This document shows positions 1 to 10,369 of a stretch of DNA of 64,000 nucleotides, one piece after another. Under the pieces are notes generated by a model. That model was given only the letters and a program-made list of their open reading frames with translations, was not told the DNA's origin and made no database searches. Numbering within the stretch: the first letter of the stretch is position 1; the number at the start of each line of letters is the position of its first letter. The DNA comes from Lumbricus rubellus (Eukaryota > Annelida > Clitellata > Crassiclitellata > Lumbricidae), in NCBI GenBank assembly GCA_945859605.1, contig OX243821.1:13584335-13648334 (forward strand). Direction: 5' to 3'. The position numbers and the translations under genes are program-made.

Positions 1-3000
1 CACAACAAAATCATCGGTACTAGACAAAGCATTTGCAACTGGAACATCTCCTAAAACTAAATCAATCGGCCTGCACAGCTCTCTTAACAGGAACAGCCGG
101 TTAGGAGTGAAACCGGTGCTTTCACTTTCACCTGCTCGATAGGCGGCGAGGACGTAGGGAAGATGCACATCTTCCGAAGAGAAGTCGGTGAGAACAGACG
201 GAAGATGTACACCAACGGAGGGAGGGTTTGCGAAGTCGGGAGAAGGATGCACATCCTCGTTAGAAGGATTCCGGGCTACCACCTTAGGAGGGAGTAGATT
301 CGAAGTGAAGTTCGATGAATCAGAAATTCCCTTCAGGCGCAGAGTTCCGGTTTCTGCACGTTCCGGCTGGCGGGTCCATGGCTTCTCAGAAGTTTTCGAA
401 TTCGGTTGCACGACATGGATTTCTTCCTTTCTTCCATGGTCACGAGAAGCTACTATTCTGCGACACAGTCTCACACGTGGCTTGCAATGAACGTCGAATC
501 GGTGACTTCCCGCCAGAATCCAGTTGCGACCGACATGCCAAAGTACATTTTCGTCTTTCATCCAGGAAAGCCCAAGGATCAGTTCAGAGACCTGTTCTGT
601 GACTAGACAGGGAATCTTGAATTCATGACCGTCGATTTGCAGTTTCAGTATTGTCTCTCCCACAACACGAATAGCAGACCCGTTAGCAGCTAACAAGGAC
701 TGTTCAGAATTCTGCACATCTTTAGGGTCTACCAGCGAGGCAGGGCATAATGTCATTTCGCAGCCAGAGTCAAGCAAGGCTAGGAGGGATCTGCCATTCA
801 GTTTCACAGAGAGGTAGGCATCATTTCTATCTTGGACGTGTCTGACATTACCTTCTCGATTCCCGGTGGTTTCTTCGAATTCTTCATCGGCTGGCGACCT
901 CTGTGGACGTGCTGGACAACCGCGAGCCAAATGTCCCGGTTGATTGCATTCATAGCAGCGACGATTGTCCCGTTTCACCCGTGGAAAGTTATTGTCTCTA
1001 TTTCGGTTCCACTGTTGATTGTTGGTTCCTGTTCCCCAGGGTGGTGACGAACGTTGCGGCTGCCATTGCCGAAACTGACCCTCAGTTGAAGTAGCACTCA
1101 ACTGGTTCTGGAACATTTCTTTCATCTGTCGGGTCAGCGTCTCTTGCAGCTGGTTGAATCTTTCGTCGAGGGTTGTTTCTACTTCTCTCACCGTTTTGAT
1201 GCGACCCGGTCGACGGTCGTGGAACCCGGTGGTGTCTTCATCAGCGCGGCGGTAGCCTTCCAACCGGAGAGCGATTTTGTAGGCGCTATCTAACGTGGTT
1301 GGTTCCCGCTCTCTTACCTTAAGAGCTAGGTCCTTGTCTGACAGAGCGTCAAGAAAAGCTCGAATAGCGATTGTCTCACTATGCGCGGACGACGGTCCTG
1401 GGAAAGCTAAAATCATAAGCTTCCGGATGTCTTGTACCAGCTGGCGGAGATCCTCACCCAATTTCTGACGACGAGTATTCAGTTTGGTTTGGTACAAGGC
1501 TGCCTGGTCTGAGCTTCCGTATCGTAGTCGAAGACGGTCGACTAGATCGGTGCAGGTGGTGATGGCTTCCGAGTCGAATTCATGCAGAAGTTGGTCTACC
1601 GGTTCAATTAGCGCGCACGTCAGTTGGGCCAGTTTCTCCTCTTCAGTCCAACGGTTACTTTTCGAGCATACTTCGAACTTCTTAAGGAACACTTCTACCG
1701 AGGTCTTACCGTTGTATCGGTCCAGCTTCATTTGCGATGGCATTCTTCTATCTGGAAAATTTGAATGTTCAGTTAGTAGTTTTCCAGCAGGTTCTTTCCT
1801 TTCACGAGCAATTGGTTCAGATCGAGACGGTTCGGCAGTGTCCTTTTTCGGCGACAACTCTCGAGCACAAGAGCTGACGATTGTGGGCGGTTCTTCAGAA
1901 GCAACACCGCTCCCGAGTATGAACGGATTAGGCAGGTCATCTTGGAGACCACCCGCGACAATCGGTTTCATTGTTGGCCACTGTATTAATTGTTTCGCCA
2001 GGGCAACCCGTTCATCGTACGAGGTTGGACCGTAGTAGGGTACGAAGATGGGCTGTACTGTCTCACGAGGTAAGTATTCGTAGCTCTGGGTAACCTGGGT
2101 TTTTACCGACGAAGACATCGTTGACATTATCGGCCGACTCGAAGATGTCGTCAGGGTGGGCATACGAGGAATCGAAGCAGAAGCGAACGCGATCTTTTCT
2201 GATTCAGGTTTCATTTCACGTACCTGGACGTCGTGCATACCCACATTCTTCGAAGAGATGATTCGTGGAGGAAATTCATTCGATCGTCGAAGGTCTCCAG
2301 TTTCAGTGTTCATGAATTGGTACGGCGAGTATGGGAAGGTGGCAGCCCGTGGAGTTGCAGATGACATGAGACGAGGATGTGCATCTCGTGGACCCCAGTC
2401 GTACTCTCGTGTGAACGACAAATCCCCATTTGATTTATCTACAACTAACATTCCAGAGTTAGTACATGTTTTCAAACAGTCTTGCCCTATAGCTATCGCA
2501 TTTGGGTCGAGCACAAATCGATGTAAAGGCCGCATATCAGTTACTTCTGAGTCTTCACTATTGCATTTCAATTGTTCGGTTATATCTCTATTTAACCGGT
2601 TTTGTTTCTTGCGCATATACGACTCATAGTCAGAACTTCCATAAATCGTATTTAAATCTCTATGATAGACAGTTTCATTCCTAACAATTTCGGGTTCTTT
2701 TCTGGCCCTTGTATCTTGACTAAGTTGGACCTGAGCGTCAGCTGTATTTGAACCTAGTTCCCAAACCTCACTTAGTCTAGGACCAAATGTGCCTGAGCTT
2801 ACTTTTACCTTACTTAATCTGGTGTCAATTGTATCTGCACTAGATTGGATTTGAACCTCTGTATCTGACCTTAATTTCAAAACCCCACTTCTGGTACCAA
2901 GTGTAACGGCCTGCCCCCACCTCGAAAGAAGCCCACGTGACCTCGGGTCCCACCCCTGGTATTGCTCTTCAGCCTCCCAAGTGGTAGGAGCCCGCCCTGG

Positions 3001-3597
3001 GATTTCAATCGAGGCGCCGCACTGTTGAAGGGGTTCTCTATTGTCAGGTAAGACTACAGATCCATCTAAGTAGGTAAGATCTACGGGATCCATTGATTTC
3101 CCTCTGGTAAAGTCGTAGTTTAGGGTTGGGTCTTCCACCTCAGGACGGGGATGTCTCTCATCGGTACCAGGAATGGCTTCGGTCGAGTGGCGACATATGT
3201 CTGCGGTTCCCGGTCTGGGAACGACGGCTTCCTCTAATTGAAGACCGTCTGGGTTCGAATCCCCTTCAACAGATTGTGTAAATCCCCAATCCTTAGATGT
3301 GGTCAACCCTTCCCTTCTCTTTTCCCTCATTACCTCACCTTCTTCTCGGGGAAGACTACCCCGGTGGTGTTGCTCTTGTAAGTGGCTTATCTCTTGACTA
3401 AGGCTCTTGAATTGGGACTCCTGTCGTTCCATAAACATCCCCAGGGTTTCTGAAACGGTTAGTAAGAGTTCCCCAACTTGTTTACCCTTTATTTCTAATT
3501 GGTCAAGACGGTCTGGGGTTCCTCCCTTCTCCCCTTCAGTTATGCATTCCTCTAATTCCTCATCAGAGTGATCCTCAGACCTGTTATGAGTTTCCAT
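1..3597 (-). CDS. LTR retrotransposon gag-protease ORF fused to integrase tail (runs off window)
   Basis: One reading frame is open from ATG at 3597 to the window edge (1199 codons). I checked several points along it for frame. Residues 1 to about 600 are a low-similarity N-terminal region. A retrotransposon gag core lies at about 620-790 (starts near MKLDRYNGKTSVEVFLKKF). A CX2CX4HX4C zinc knuckle (CYECNQPGHLARGC) is at about 881-894. An aspartic protease site (ALLDSGCEMTLC) has its catalytic Asp near 943 and is followed by an ILGLSWM-like protease end. From about residue 1146 the protein matches the end of Ty3/gypsy integrases (LPYVLAAYRAGESESTGFTP). Reverse transcriptase, RNase H and the integrase core would normally separate these two parts and are absent. 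The element is probably a non-autonomous internal deletion. What lies beyond position 1 is unknown. Confidence 0.85.
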   Translation of the reverse strand, partial: METHNRSEDHSDEELEECITEGEKGGTPDRLDQLEIKGKQVGELLLTVSETLGMFMERQESQFKSLSQEISHLQEQHHRGSLPREEGEVMREKRREGLTTSKDWGFTQSVEGDSNPDGLQLEEAVVPRPGTADICRHSTEAIPGTDERHPRPEVEDPTLNYDFTRGKSMDPVDLTYLDGSVVLPDNREPLQQCGASIEIPGRAPTTWEAEEQYQGWDPRSRGLLSRWGQAVTLGTRSGVLKLRSDTEVQIQSSADTIDTRLSKVKVSSGTFGPRLSEVWELGSNTADAQVQLSQDTRARKEPEIVRNETVYHRDLNTIYGSSDYESYMRKKQNRLNRDITEQLKCNSEDSEVTDMRPLHRFVLDPNAIAIGQDCLKTCTNSGMLVVDKSNGDLSFTREYDWGPRDAHPRLMSSATPRAATFPYSPYQFMNTETGDLRRSNEFPPRIISSKNVGMHDVQVREMKPESEKIAFASASIPRMPTLTTSSSRPIMSTMSSSVKTQVTQSYEYLPRETVQPIFVPYYGPTSYDERVALAKQLIQWPTMKPIVAGGLQDDLPNPFILGSGVASEEPPTIVSSCARELSPKKDTAEPSRSEPIARERKEPAGKLLTEHSNFPDRRMPSQMKLDRYNGKTSVEVFLKKFEVCSKSNRWTEEEKLAQLTCALIEPVDQLLHEFDSEAITTCTDLVDRLRLRYGSSDQAALYQTKLNTRRQKLGEDLRQLVQDIRKLMILAFPGPSSAHSETIAIRAFLDALSDKDLALKVREREPTTLDSAYKIALRLEGYRRADEDTTGFHDRRPGRIKTVREVETTLDERFNQLQETLTRQMKEMFQNQLSATSTEGQFRQWQPQRSSPPWGTGTNNQQWNRNRDNNFPRVKRDNRRCYECNQPGHLARGCPARPQRSPADEEFEETTGNREGNVRHVQDRNDAYLSVKLNGRSLLALLDSGCEMTLCPASLVDPKDVQNSEQSLLAANGSAIRVVGETILKLQIDGHEFKIPCLVTEQVSELILGLSWMKDENVLWHVGRNWILAGSHRFDVHCKPRVRLCRRIVASRDHGRKEEIHVVQPNSKTSEKPWTRQPERAETGTLRLKGISDSSNFTSNLLPPKVVARNPSNEDVHPSPDFANPPSVGVHLPSVLTDFSSEDVHLPYVLAAYRAGESESTGFTPNRLFLLRELCRPIDLVLGDVPVANALSSTDDFVV

Positions 3598-4500
3598 TAT
3601 TCAATGATTTATTAACGTCAGATTTAATTTATTTTAATTAAACAATTCAACTGAGTATAATGTACAAGCGTTGCTGACAATTAACATCTGTGATCGGGCC
3701 TAGATATTGTTCTTCAATAGCTAGGCAATATGTCTTTAAAGTCAGCAGAATCTCCGTAAATAATCAACAGGCGTGCACAACCTTAATTCTAGTAATCGCG
3801 TTTTATAATTAACAGTCAGGTATAATGAATCACAATTCAGACTGTAGCTTTCAACCGTTATTCAATATCGACTTAGGTTTCAATTCTTATTATCAGTGAA
3901 CATTTATTTCTAATTAATTAACTACACTTGGTTTCGGATTCTGTTATGGAGCAATTAGATTAGTTAATACTTTCCTGGAAATTTCCGTGCAATTTGGCCA
4001 ACACTCGCATTCAAATATGAAAAGAAGATCGGAAGATTTCTTGTCCGAATATTGGAATATATGACAATAAAGATTCACACAGAATCAGCTGCAAACTGTC
4101 CCAAAACCAGTCGCTTAGTCAACGGTATATTCATATTCATGAAATCAGGCAATCAGCCACACATTCAGCATTTTTAGACCCAGAATATACAGAATTTCTT
4201 GTCTACACGAGCCGACCTCTCACTCCGATGAAAACTTCCAGTCGACTGCGCATTTCGGCGTTGGAAGCGGTCACGTGATCTGGATCAACCAATCAGCGAC
4301 TTACACGTTGGCCGAATCTAAAAATAGAGTGTCGCAATGCGACACTTTCTGTTGCAGCGAAGTACTGCACCGGAGGTCAGATCTAAAAGCGGCTAAAACC
4401 GAAGGCCGGTCGCAAATTTAGCAAGGCCGCAAATTAATAAGTAAGTACGCCGAGCGGCCTAAAAGGAGGTTAAATTGTAGCGGCCTCATAGGACGTTACA
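3598..4500 (-). repeat. Leader and candidate 5' LTR of the gag element
   Basis: On the minus strand this stretch lies upstream of the gag ATG. It begins at 4500 with TGTAACGTCC, a typical LTR start. The bases beyond 4500 belong to a different repeat, the hAT-type MITE at 4501, which appears cut at that point; this supports an element boundary there. A TATA-like CTATTTTTAG lies about 170-190 bases inside. I could not place the inner LTR end or a tRNA primer-binding site, and the partner LTR is outside the window. Confidence 0.5.
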
Positions 4501-4690
4501 GTTGTACACAAAATGTGCAGTTGTAAATGAATTTGTGCAATTGTAAAAGTAAATTGGGGCCGTGAATATCGTGAATAAAGGTCACTGTCAACCGATTTTG
4601 TCGCATGGCGCATTTGTTATAAAACAAATTAAATTGCCTACGATAGCACTTTTACAGAATTTTTTTAGAACCGCACAACCAGGAATTTTT
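4501..4690. mobile_element. Partial hAT-type MITE (GTGCAGTT family)
   Basis: The stretch contains TTGTACACAAAATGTGCAGT near 4501 and TTTTTTTAGAACCGCACAAC near 4660, both diagnostic of the MITE that is complete at 16533-16719. The terminal CAGGGC bases on the left are missing because the LTR element abuts them. Internal sequence has diverged. Confidence 0.55.
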
Positions 4691-4739
4691 ATCTGGTGCG
4701 CCCTTTGGCCCGCACATTTCTGGCGATCTTTTTAGAGTC

Positions 4740-4896
4740 TTTCTTACCTGAACTTACACAAACACTGGCTGAAAATGACAAAATGACAATGTCGCGATAT
4801 CAAAAAGGACCGGAGTGGAACGAAGGGGTTGTGCAGTAAAAAAAATAGGCTACATTGTCTTTCAGCCAGTGTTTGTGCGAGTTCAGGTAAGAAAGC
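4740..4896. repeat. Inverted repeat around an 80-90 bp spacer
   Basis: The left arm (TTACCTGAACTTACACAAAC and on to about 4775) is matched in reverse complement at about 4858-4896, arms of roughly 36 bases with one or two mismatches. A second, outer pair (TTTGTTATAAAACAAAT near 4615 and its inverse near 4938, with CCTACGATAGC between) encloses it. This looks like a small palindromic DNA element; no coding sequence is seen. Confidence 0.65.
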
Positions 4897-4956
4897 CTTG
4901 CTATCGTAGGTCTATTATAGCTGTGCACGTTTCATTTGTTTTATAACAAATTAGAC

Positions 4957-5309
4957 GGTGTCAGGACAACTGGTTCAACGACAACTTGTTCACGACCATT
5001 GGTAGGCTACACGACAATATTATTGGCTCACTGGCAAATGGTGAATGGAAAATGGATGAAGGTTTCTTAATGGTGAAACAGAAGCTGGATTGACAAAAAT
5101 AGCCCTTCAGAAATGAAAGCCGGATTATTGATAAAGCGTTTGAGAAAAATTAATGGAGGCTGGATGCATTTTGAAGTACACAAATAAAAATCATCCATCC
5201 AGTTTCCATTAAATTTTATCAAGCATTTTATTAATTAATCCAGCTTCTATTATCCAGCTTCCATTTCACGGGCGTTTTTCATCAATCCAGCTTCAATAAT
5301 ATTGTCGTT
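4957..5309. mobile_element. Truncated copy of the GACAACTGGTTCA foldback element
   Basis: It starts GGTGTCAGGACAACTGG, the terminus of the complete element at 7966-8598. It continues with degenerate units, then ACACGACAATATTATTGGCTC, then the internal region rich in AGCTGGATT and its inverse AATCCAGCTT. The right arm survives only as AATAATATTGTCG near 5300. This is a decayed member of the family. Confidence 0.7.
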
Positions 5310-5718
5310 TAGCAATAATCGAAATAACAAAATTTAATGCGCCATGGGTCACTATAGACAATAGAACACTATTGACTATAGAAGTTAAAATTAATCTTTG
5401 TGGTGGCGCTAGATTTACGCTTGACATAATTTCTGTAGCTTGCAACTGTCCTTCTACTCGGTAGACCTATACGAGTGATGCACTCTACCCAGCATTGAAT
5501 GCTTAGGGGCCTACTGGTACTGTCTTAACTGCAAAATTCACCTCTATCCTGCTTAACCCTAGCCGTACACCAATTGCTCAACATTAAGTATAGACTTTCT
5601 CCACATACAATACATACATACAATTATGTGCTGTGCACACACGCGACCTATAAATTCACATTGAAACAAATCGATAGCTTTCATCAATATTTGTATTTTC
5701 ATCTCTTATATTCAAAAA

Positions 5719-5990
5719 TGACAAAGTGTTCATCAAGGTATGGCTTTTTCTCCGCAATATACGAATTCTGGCATGACTGTTACGACTAGAAGATCGAACA
5801 TCCCGTTTTGACACGTCTCACATTGAAATGGTTTTTCTCCAGTATATTGGAACATGGTTTCGGAAATGAGACGATTTGGAATAAGTTTTCCACGTAACTG
5901 AGATTAGTATGGTATTTCTCGAGTATGGATTCTAACGTGACTTTCCAGCATTAAGCTTGTGAAAAATCTTGCATACGTAATTCACAAAAA
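5719..5990 (-). pseudogene. Decayed C2H2 fingers downstream of the copy A stop codon
   Basis: The minus-strand translation shows finger debris such as YTGEKPFQCETCQN and ESHVRIHTREIPY, with stops and lost Cys/His residues. The same remnants follow the stop codons of copies B and C, so the array was probably longer before the block was duplicated. It now lies in the position of a 3' untranslated region. Confidence 0.6.
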
Positions 5991-6409
5991 TACTTCTAAT
6001 CAGAGTGGGTTTTAACATGACCTTTCAGACCTGAACTGTTTGAGAATGATTTCTGACATAACCGGCAAAGGTATGGCTTCTCTCCAGTATGTTTTCTCGT
6101 GTGACTCCTTAGATTACCTCCGCGTCTGGTTTTAAACTCACATAACTGGCACTTGAATGGTTTCACTTCGGAATGAGTCGTTGCATGATGTGCTAGACTG
6201 GAATACTGAGAAAATCGCTTTTGACATTTTTCACATTGGTATGGCTTCTCTCCAGTATGAATTCTAGCATGAATTGTTAGATATGAAGAATGAAGAAAAT
6301 ATTTGTGACATATCTGACATTGGAATGGCTTTTCTCCAGTATGAATTCTAGCATGAGTTGCAAGATTTGAAGATCGAGAAAAACATTTTTGACATATTTG
6401 GCATTGATA

Positions 6410-7440
6410 TCTTGTTTACAGCTGATATTCCTCTTCTCTTTGCTAAGCACTCAGCCTCTGGTCACCTTTATGCTGATGATGTTCAAACTTTTGTTCATGG
6501 CTCCTCTTACCAACAACTTGCTCTCTGTCAGTCTATTGAATCTCTTTCTGCTGATCTCAATTCTTGGATGTCCTCAAATCGTCTGTCGCTTAACTCTTCC
6601 AAGACTCAGTTGATCTGGTTGGGCACTCGTCAACAGCTTAATAAGCTTGATTACGTTTTACTTGCCAAGTACTTTCCTCAATTTACTTTCGTGGCAAATG
6701 TCCGTGACCTTGGTGTTACTATTGACAATACTCTTTCCTTCTCTACACATATTGCTAATATTTCTCGGTCCAGTTTCTATCATCTACGTCGTTTACGTGC
6801 CATTCGGCGATCTCTCTCTTCGTCGATTTTTTCATCTATGGTCCATGCCTTCATCTGTTCCCGCATTGACTACTGTAACTCATTACTCATTGGGCTACCT
6901 AAACTCCGCCTTGCTCCTCTCCAATCGGTACTTAATGCATCTGCTCGCTTGATTGCTCGCCTCCCTCGTTTCTCTCACATTTCGGCTTTCATGACTGAAC
7001 ACCTTCACTGGCTTCCTCTGACTGCCCGGATTCAATATAAAATTATTTTTCTCACCTATAAGATGTTTTTGGGTCTAGCGCCTTCCTACCTTTGTGATCT
7101 CATTAGGAAGCCTTTCTCAGCTACCGTTGGTCGTCCTCTCCGCTCTTTAGATCGTCATGATCTTCTTGTTCCACGATCTCGGACTGCCACAGCCCAACAC
7201 CGCGCCTTTGCCTCTGTCTGCCCTTTACTGTGGAATGGCCTTCCTACTATTATTCGTGCTCAAATTTTATCTGGAGGCTTTACTTTTTCTGCCAGACGTC
7301 TCAAGACTTTTCTTTTTCCAGGAGTTCTTCGCACTGGGAGCGCCTCTGATTAGTTTGTACTGTGAGAGGCGCTTTATAAATCCAAAAATAGAGTAGAATA
7401 GAATAGAATAGAATAGAATAGAATAGAATAGAATAGAATA
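6410..7440 (+). mobile_element. 5'-truncated CR1/L2-like LINE inside the zinc-finger gene
   Basis: An open frame of about 314 codons (6411-7353) encodes the C-terminal half of a non-LTR reverse transcriptase. It starts just before the catalytic motif (LYADDVQTFVHG) and contains the SRIDYCNSLLIGLP and HWLPLTARIQYKI motifs of CR1/L2-type elements. The 3' end carries GAGAGGCGCTTTATAAAT and a (TAGAA)n tail at about 7393-7440. Only 2-4 shared bases (ATA/AATA) flank the insertion, so a target duplication is short or absent. The lack of frame damage suggests a fairly recent insertion. Confidence 0.88.
7393..7440 (+). repeat. (TAGAA)n microsatellite tail of the LINE
   Basis: About nine uninterrupted GAATA/TAGAA units end the LINE. 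Microsatellite-like 3' tails are usual for CR1/L2-type elements. Confidence 0.9.
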
Positions 7441-7965
7441 AGGTCTCTCTTCAGAATGGATTCTTGCATGACATGTCAGATGTGAAGTTTGCGAAAAACG
7501 TTTTTCACATATTTGGCACTGGTAAGGTTTCTCTCCGGTATGAAGTCTTGCATGACATTTTAGACTACTGGAGTCAGACAAAAGTTTTTGACATATTTGA
7601 CATTGGTAAGGTTTCTCTCCGCTATGAACTCTTGCATGACGTCTGAGATGTGATAGCTTAGAAAAATCCCAATGACATAGCTGGCATTGATAAGGCATCT
7701 CTCCAAATTGAATTCTAAAATAAGGACAGTAAGAACGATGAAGTATTTGCTACACAATTCGCACTTAAACGAAGAGAATGCTTTCGCATAGACCAGGCAA
7801 AGATGTGCTTTACCTGTTTTCATGCGCCTCTGCAAGTTACATTATGTTTTGTGGCAAAACATCCACTCGTGCATATATCTGTGTTTTTGTAATTTTCACC
7901 CTTGCCACAACTTTTCAGAACAACCAATTAATTAAAAGTTGAACTTCACAACACTCTGTTCACAT

Positions 7966-8598
7966 GGTTCCACGACAACTGGTTCACCGACAACTGGTTC
8001 AACGACAACTGGTTCACGGACAATTCGTTCACCGACAGCTGGTTCACGGCAATTATTTCACGACAATATTATTGGAGCAGGATTGAAGAAAGTATTCTTG
8101 CTGAAACTGGAGCTGGATTGATGAAAATATTCTGGCTTAAACTGGAGCTGGATTGGTTTAAATGTTTTATCTTAAACTGGAGCTGTAATGATGAAAATGT
8201 TCATTCTTAAATTGGAACTGGATTGATGAAAAACGCTCGTGAAATGAAAGATGGATAATGGTATTTTATATCTGAAATAGAAGCTGGATGAATGAAGGGA
8301 ATGCTTCATAAATAGAAGCTGGATTGATGAATTTCACTCATGTATTCCAACATGCATCCAGCTTCCATTTCTCAAGCGCTTAATAATTAATCCGGCTTCC
8401 ATTTCTCAAGCGTTATTTTTGTCAATCCAGCTTCTATTTCACTTATAGGGAACCTTCATCCAGCTTCCATTCACCATTTGCCGGTGAGCCAATAATATTG
8501 TCGTGAAATAATTGCCGTGAACCAGCTGTCGGTGAACGAATTGTCCGTGGACCAGTTGTCGTTGAACCAGTTGTCGGTGAACCAGTTGTCGTGACACC
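7966..8598. mobile_element. Complete foldback element with word-repeat inverted arms
   Basis: The left arm (about 7970-8075) and right arm (8489-8594) are inverted repeats of 106 bp; I find one mismatch. Each arm is itself a tandem array of about seven 15-bp units (GACAACTGGTTCACC and variants). The termini are GGTTCCACGACAACTGG and, inverted, GGTGTCACGACAACTGG. The centre (8080-8485) is filled with degenerate GGAGCTGGATTGATGAAA units and their inverses. Direct 8-bp repeats GTTCACAT flank the element (7958-7965 and 8599-8606). The paralogous block at about 14720-14740 has a single GTTCACAC and no element, which is the empty site. No coding sequence is seen, so it must be non-autonomous. Confidence 0.88.
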
Positions 8599-9332
8599 GT
8601 TCACATAACGTTGAAATTCCACGTTCTGATCTTCTCAGAAGAAAAGGTTTCATGACGGCATTAAAATGAACATTAACATTTATTTTACATTGCTTTTCAT
8701 GTAGCCAATATTACTAAACTTTATTGTTACATCTATGTCTTCAAATGCATTATTTGTCGAATGTCCCACTGTGCGTTTGCGAAAGGAGTAATAAAAACTA
8801 AACTTAGGCTATTTACTCACTTACTTAAGAATTCATGTTAGATAGAAGTCGGATTAAAATAATTTTTCCTCAATAGAAGTGGGATTGATGACAGGGCTTT
8901 TTGCTTGAATATACATTGCGTTGACGACAAACGGTCAGGGAAAGAGAAAAGCAATGCAAAATTATGAGAACCGATTGATAATTGACGAGTTATATATTTT
9001 GAAATTGTCTGTATACCTTACCTCGTAGACTTGAACACTGATTGCAGTGACGTCATCATTCTTTGCGTTTATTACGCAATGTAGAAGTTTGTTGAGTTAT
9101 TATGTCAGTTAGGCCCATTGATATAATATGTAATAATTATATGCGCTAGAGAGATTACATGAACGATCGGAGGATAGCAAGACAAAATAAATATTTCCTT
9201 ACTGGTGTAGGGAGATGGAAATTCACTCATGAAACTGACGAAAACAAAATACCATTAATTGTTTATTCCGATCTCTGACAATAAATTTACGACACATAAA
9301 ATAAATATAATTATATTGTTCTACTTTTTTAG

Positions 9333-9463
9333 GAAAGGTTTCTTCGTTCAAACATCTTCGAGGTGGAGTTGAATTTGTCGCAAAGATTCCAAAGTCAGAG
9401 ACGGGAAAGATTCTGCGTCGCGTCTTGAAACAGAACGAAGAGCAACGAAAGAGCAAACTCTAA
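9333..9463 (+). pseudogene. Orphan last exon of an acyl-CoA synthetase, plus strand
   Basis: After a CTACTTTTTTAG acceptor the frame reads a 131-nt exon, the same length and phase as the last exons at 16257-16387 and 28665-28795. It encodes the AMP-forming ligase C-terminus with [20 protein letters not shown], the catalytic Lys of the PKSETGK motif and a terminal SKL (peroxisomal signal), then TAA. No penultimate exon is found upstream on the plus strand. It lies in the opposite orientation to its two relatives, so it is most likely an inverted fragment, though its own sequence shows no damage. Confidence 0.8.
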
Positions 9464-10173
9464 CCACCCCCCACCCCCACCACCACCACCACATACGCAC
9501 ACACACGCACAATCACACATACACACACACACACACACTCGTGCCATGGTGGTCGCGCTGTTCACCGTCATAAGTCGGATTTTGCGTAAACCCATTAGAT
9601 GAGCGCAATTCAAAAGATACTTTACCGAATTTTTAGCAACAATCATCAATCTAAAATAAATGTACATACATAATATTATAACTAATCATATGATAGCCTA
9701 TAAAGTGACGAATTCAGATGATCGCAAACGATGTTAGCGAGATGAATTGAGATGAATTGTTCAGTCTCATAATATATCTTAATCATTCAAGGCCATAATT
9801 CATCACTCATCATCTTGATCACTGTCTTGGAATTTGCATTTTCATTTGCTGATCGCCTACATCCGACAAATGCTTATTTCCAGATTACATTATCTTCATC
9901 CTATCTAAAATATATCTTTTGAATTTAACTCTTAGGAAATTTCGTGTTTAGAACTCATTAATTGTCTGTGAGCTATATGGTTATCCAGAGTGCGAGTGCG
10001 TTGTAGCCTACTCGCAACTCTACTACGTTCTAACCTGAGAGATACGGTATACTACACTCTTCCACTTCAGCTACGGAAAAAACAATGCCTATTGTGTTTA
10101 GCAGGAGAGTGCCATTTATTGTTTGATTGCAAGACTACATTTACAATATGGCTTGTTGCTAAATCACAATGCC
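9464..10173. other. Gene-free spacer with CA-rich low complexity
   Basis: 9464-9540 is CCACCACC/CACACA low-complexity sequence. The remainder to 10173 shows no supported exon or clear repeat. Confidence 0.5.
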
Positions 10174-10369
10174 CAAGGATGTAGCCAGGAGTTCATTTGG
10201 GGGGGGGGGGGGGTGTTTGCCAACTTTTTCGGGAAAATTTTCTGACAACCTTTTTTAGTCATCACATATGCATTCGTAGTTTTTTCCCGTTCACCGCGTA
10301 TTGACGACCTAAAATTATTGCGATCTTCTGCGGGTTCTTTGCGGCCAATACATCGCACACTGTACTATA

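Larger units (their letters stand above)
5996..7698 (-). pseudogene. C2H2 zinc-finger gene, copy A, split by a LINE insertion
   Basis: The first part (7441-7698, starting MPYQCQLCHWDF) encodes three C2H2 fingers with TGEKPY-type linkers. The second part (5996-6409) encodes five more and ends HVKTHSD-stop. The frame breaks between them, where a plus-strand LINE occupies 6410-7440. Joined conceptually, the host sequence reads 8 fingers. All eight retain CX2C and HX3H, and neither part has an internal stop, so the LINE is the only visible lesion. The two C-terminal fingers (FKCQLCEFKTRR.. and YLCRLCQKSF..) match copies B and C. C2H2 arrays usually bind DNA; the target is unknown. Upstream, a related QRRMKTG-type degenerate finger stretch is interrupted by a stop. 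Confidence 0.8.
5405..9463. repeat. Segmental duplication copy A (zinc finger plus synthetase exon)
   Basis: From 5405 (GCGCTAGATTTACGCTTGACAT) this block aligns by eye with the block starting at 12848. Shared landmarks are the AGCTTGCAACTGTCCTTCT stretch, decayed fingers, the zinc-finger gene, a GAAATTCCACGTTCT flank, a GCAGTGACGTCA stretch (near 9047) and finally a synthetase last exon. Copy-specific changes are a LINE inside the finger gene, a foldback insertion at 7966 and the opposite orientation of the synthetase exon. Confidence 0.75.

Noticed and set aside
1484..2629. Plus-strand frames of 183 and 157 codons
   Set aside because: They are the antisense shadow of the minus-strand gag frame, which carries recognisable gag, zinc-knuckle and protease motifs.
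7464..7646. Plus-strand FDIFDIGKVSLRYE-type repeat peptide
   Set aside because: Antisense of the zinc-finger array; similar shadows occur at 14034.
7970..8075. CRISPR-like array of GACAACTGGTTCACC
   Set aside because: Units are contiguous, and an exact inverted partner at 8489-8594 makes this a transposon arm.
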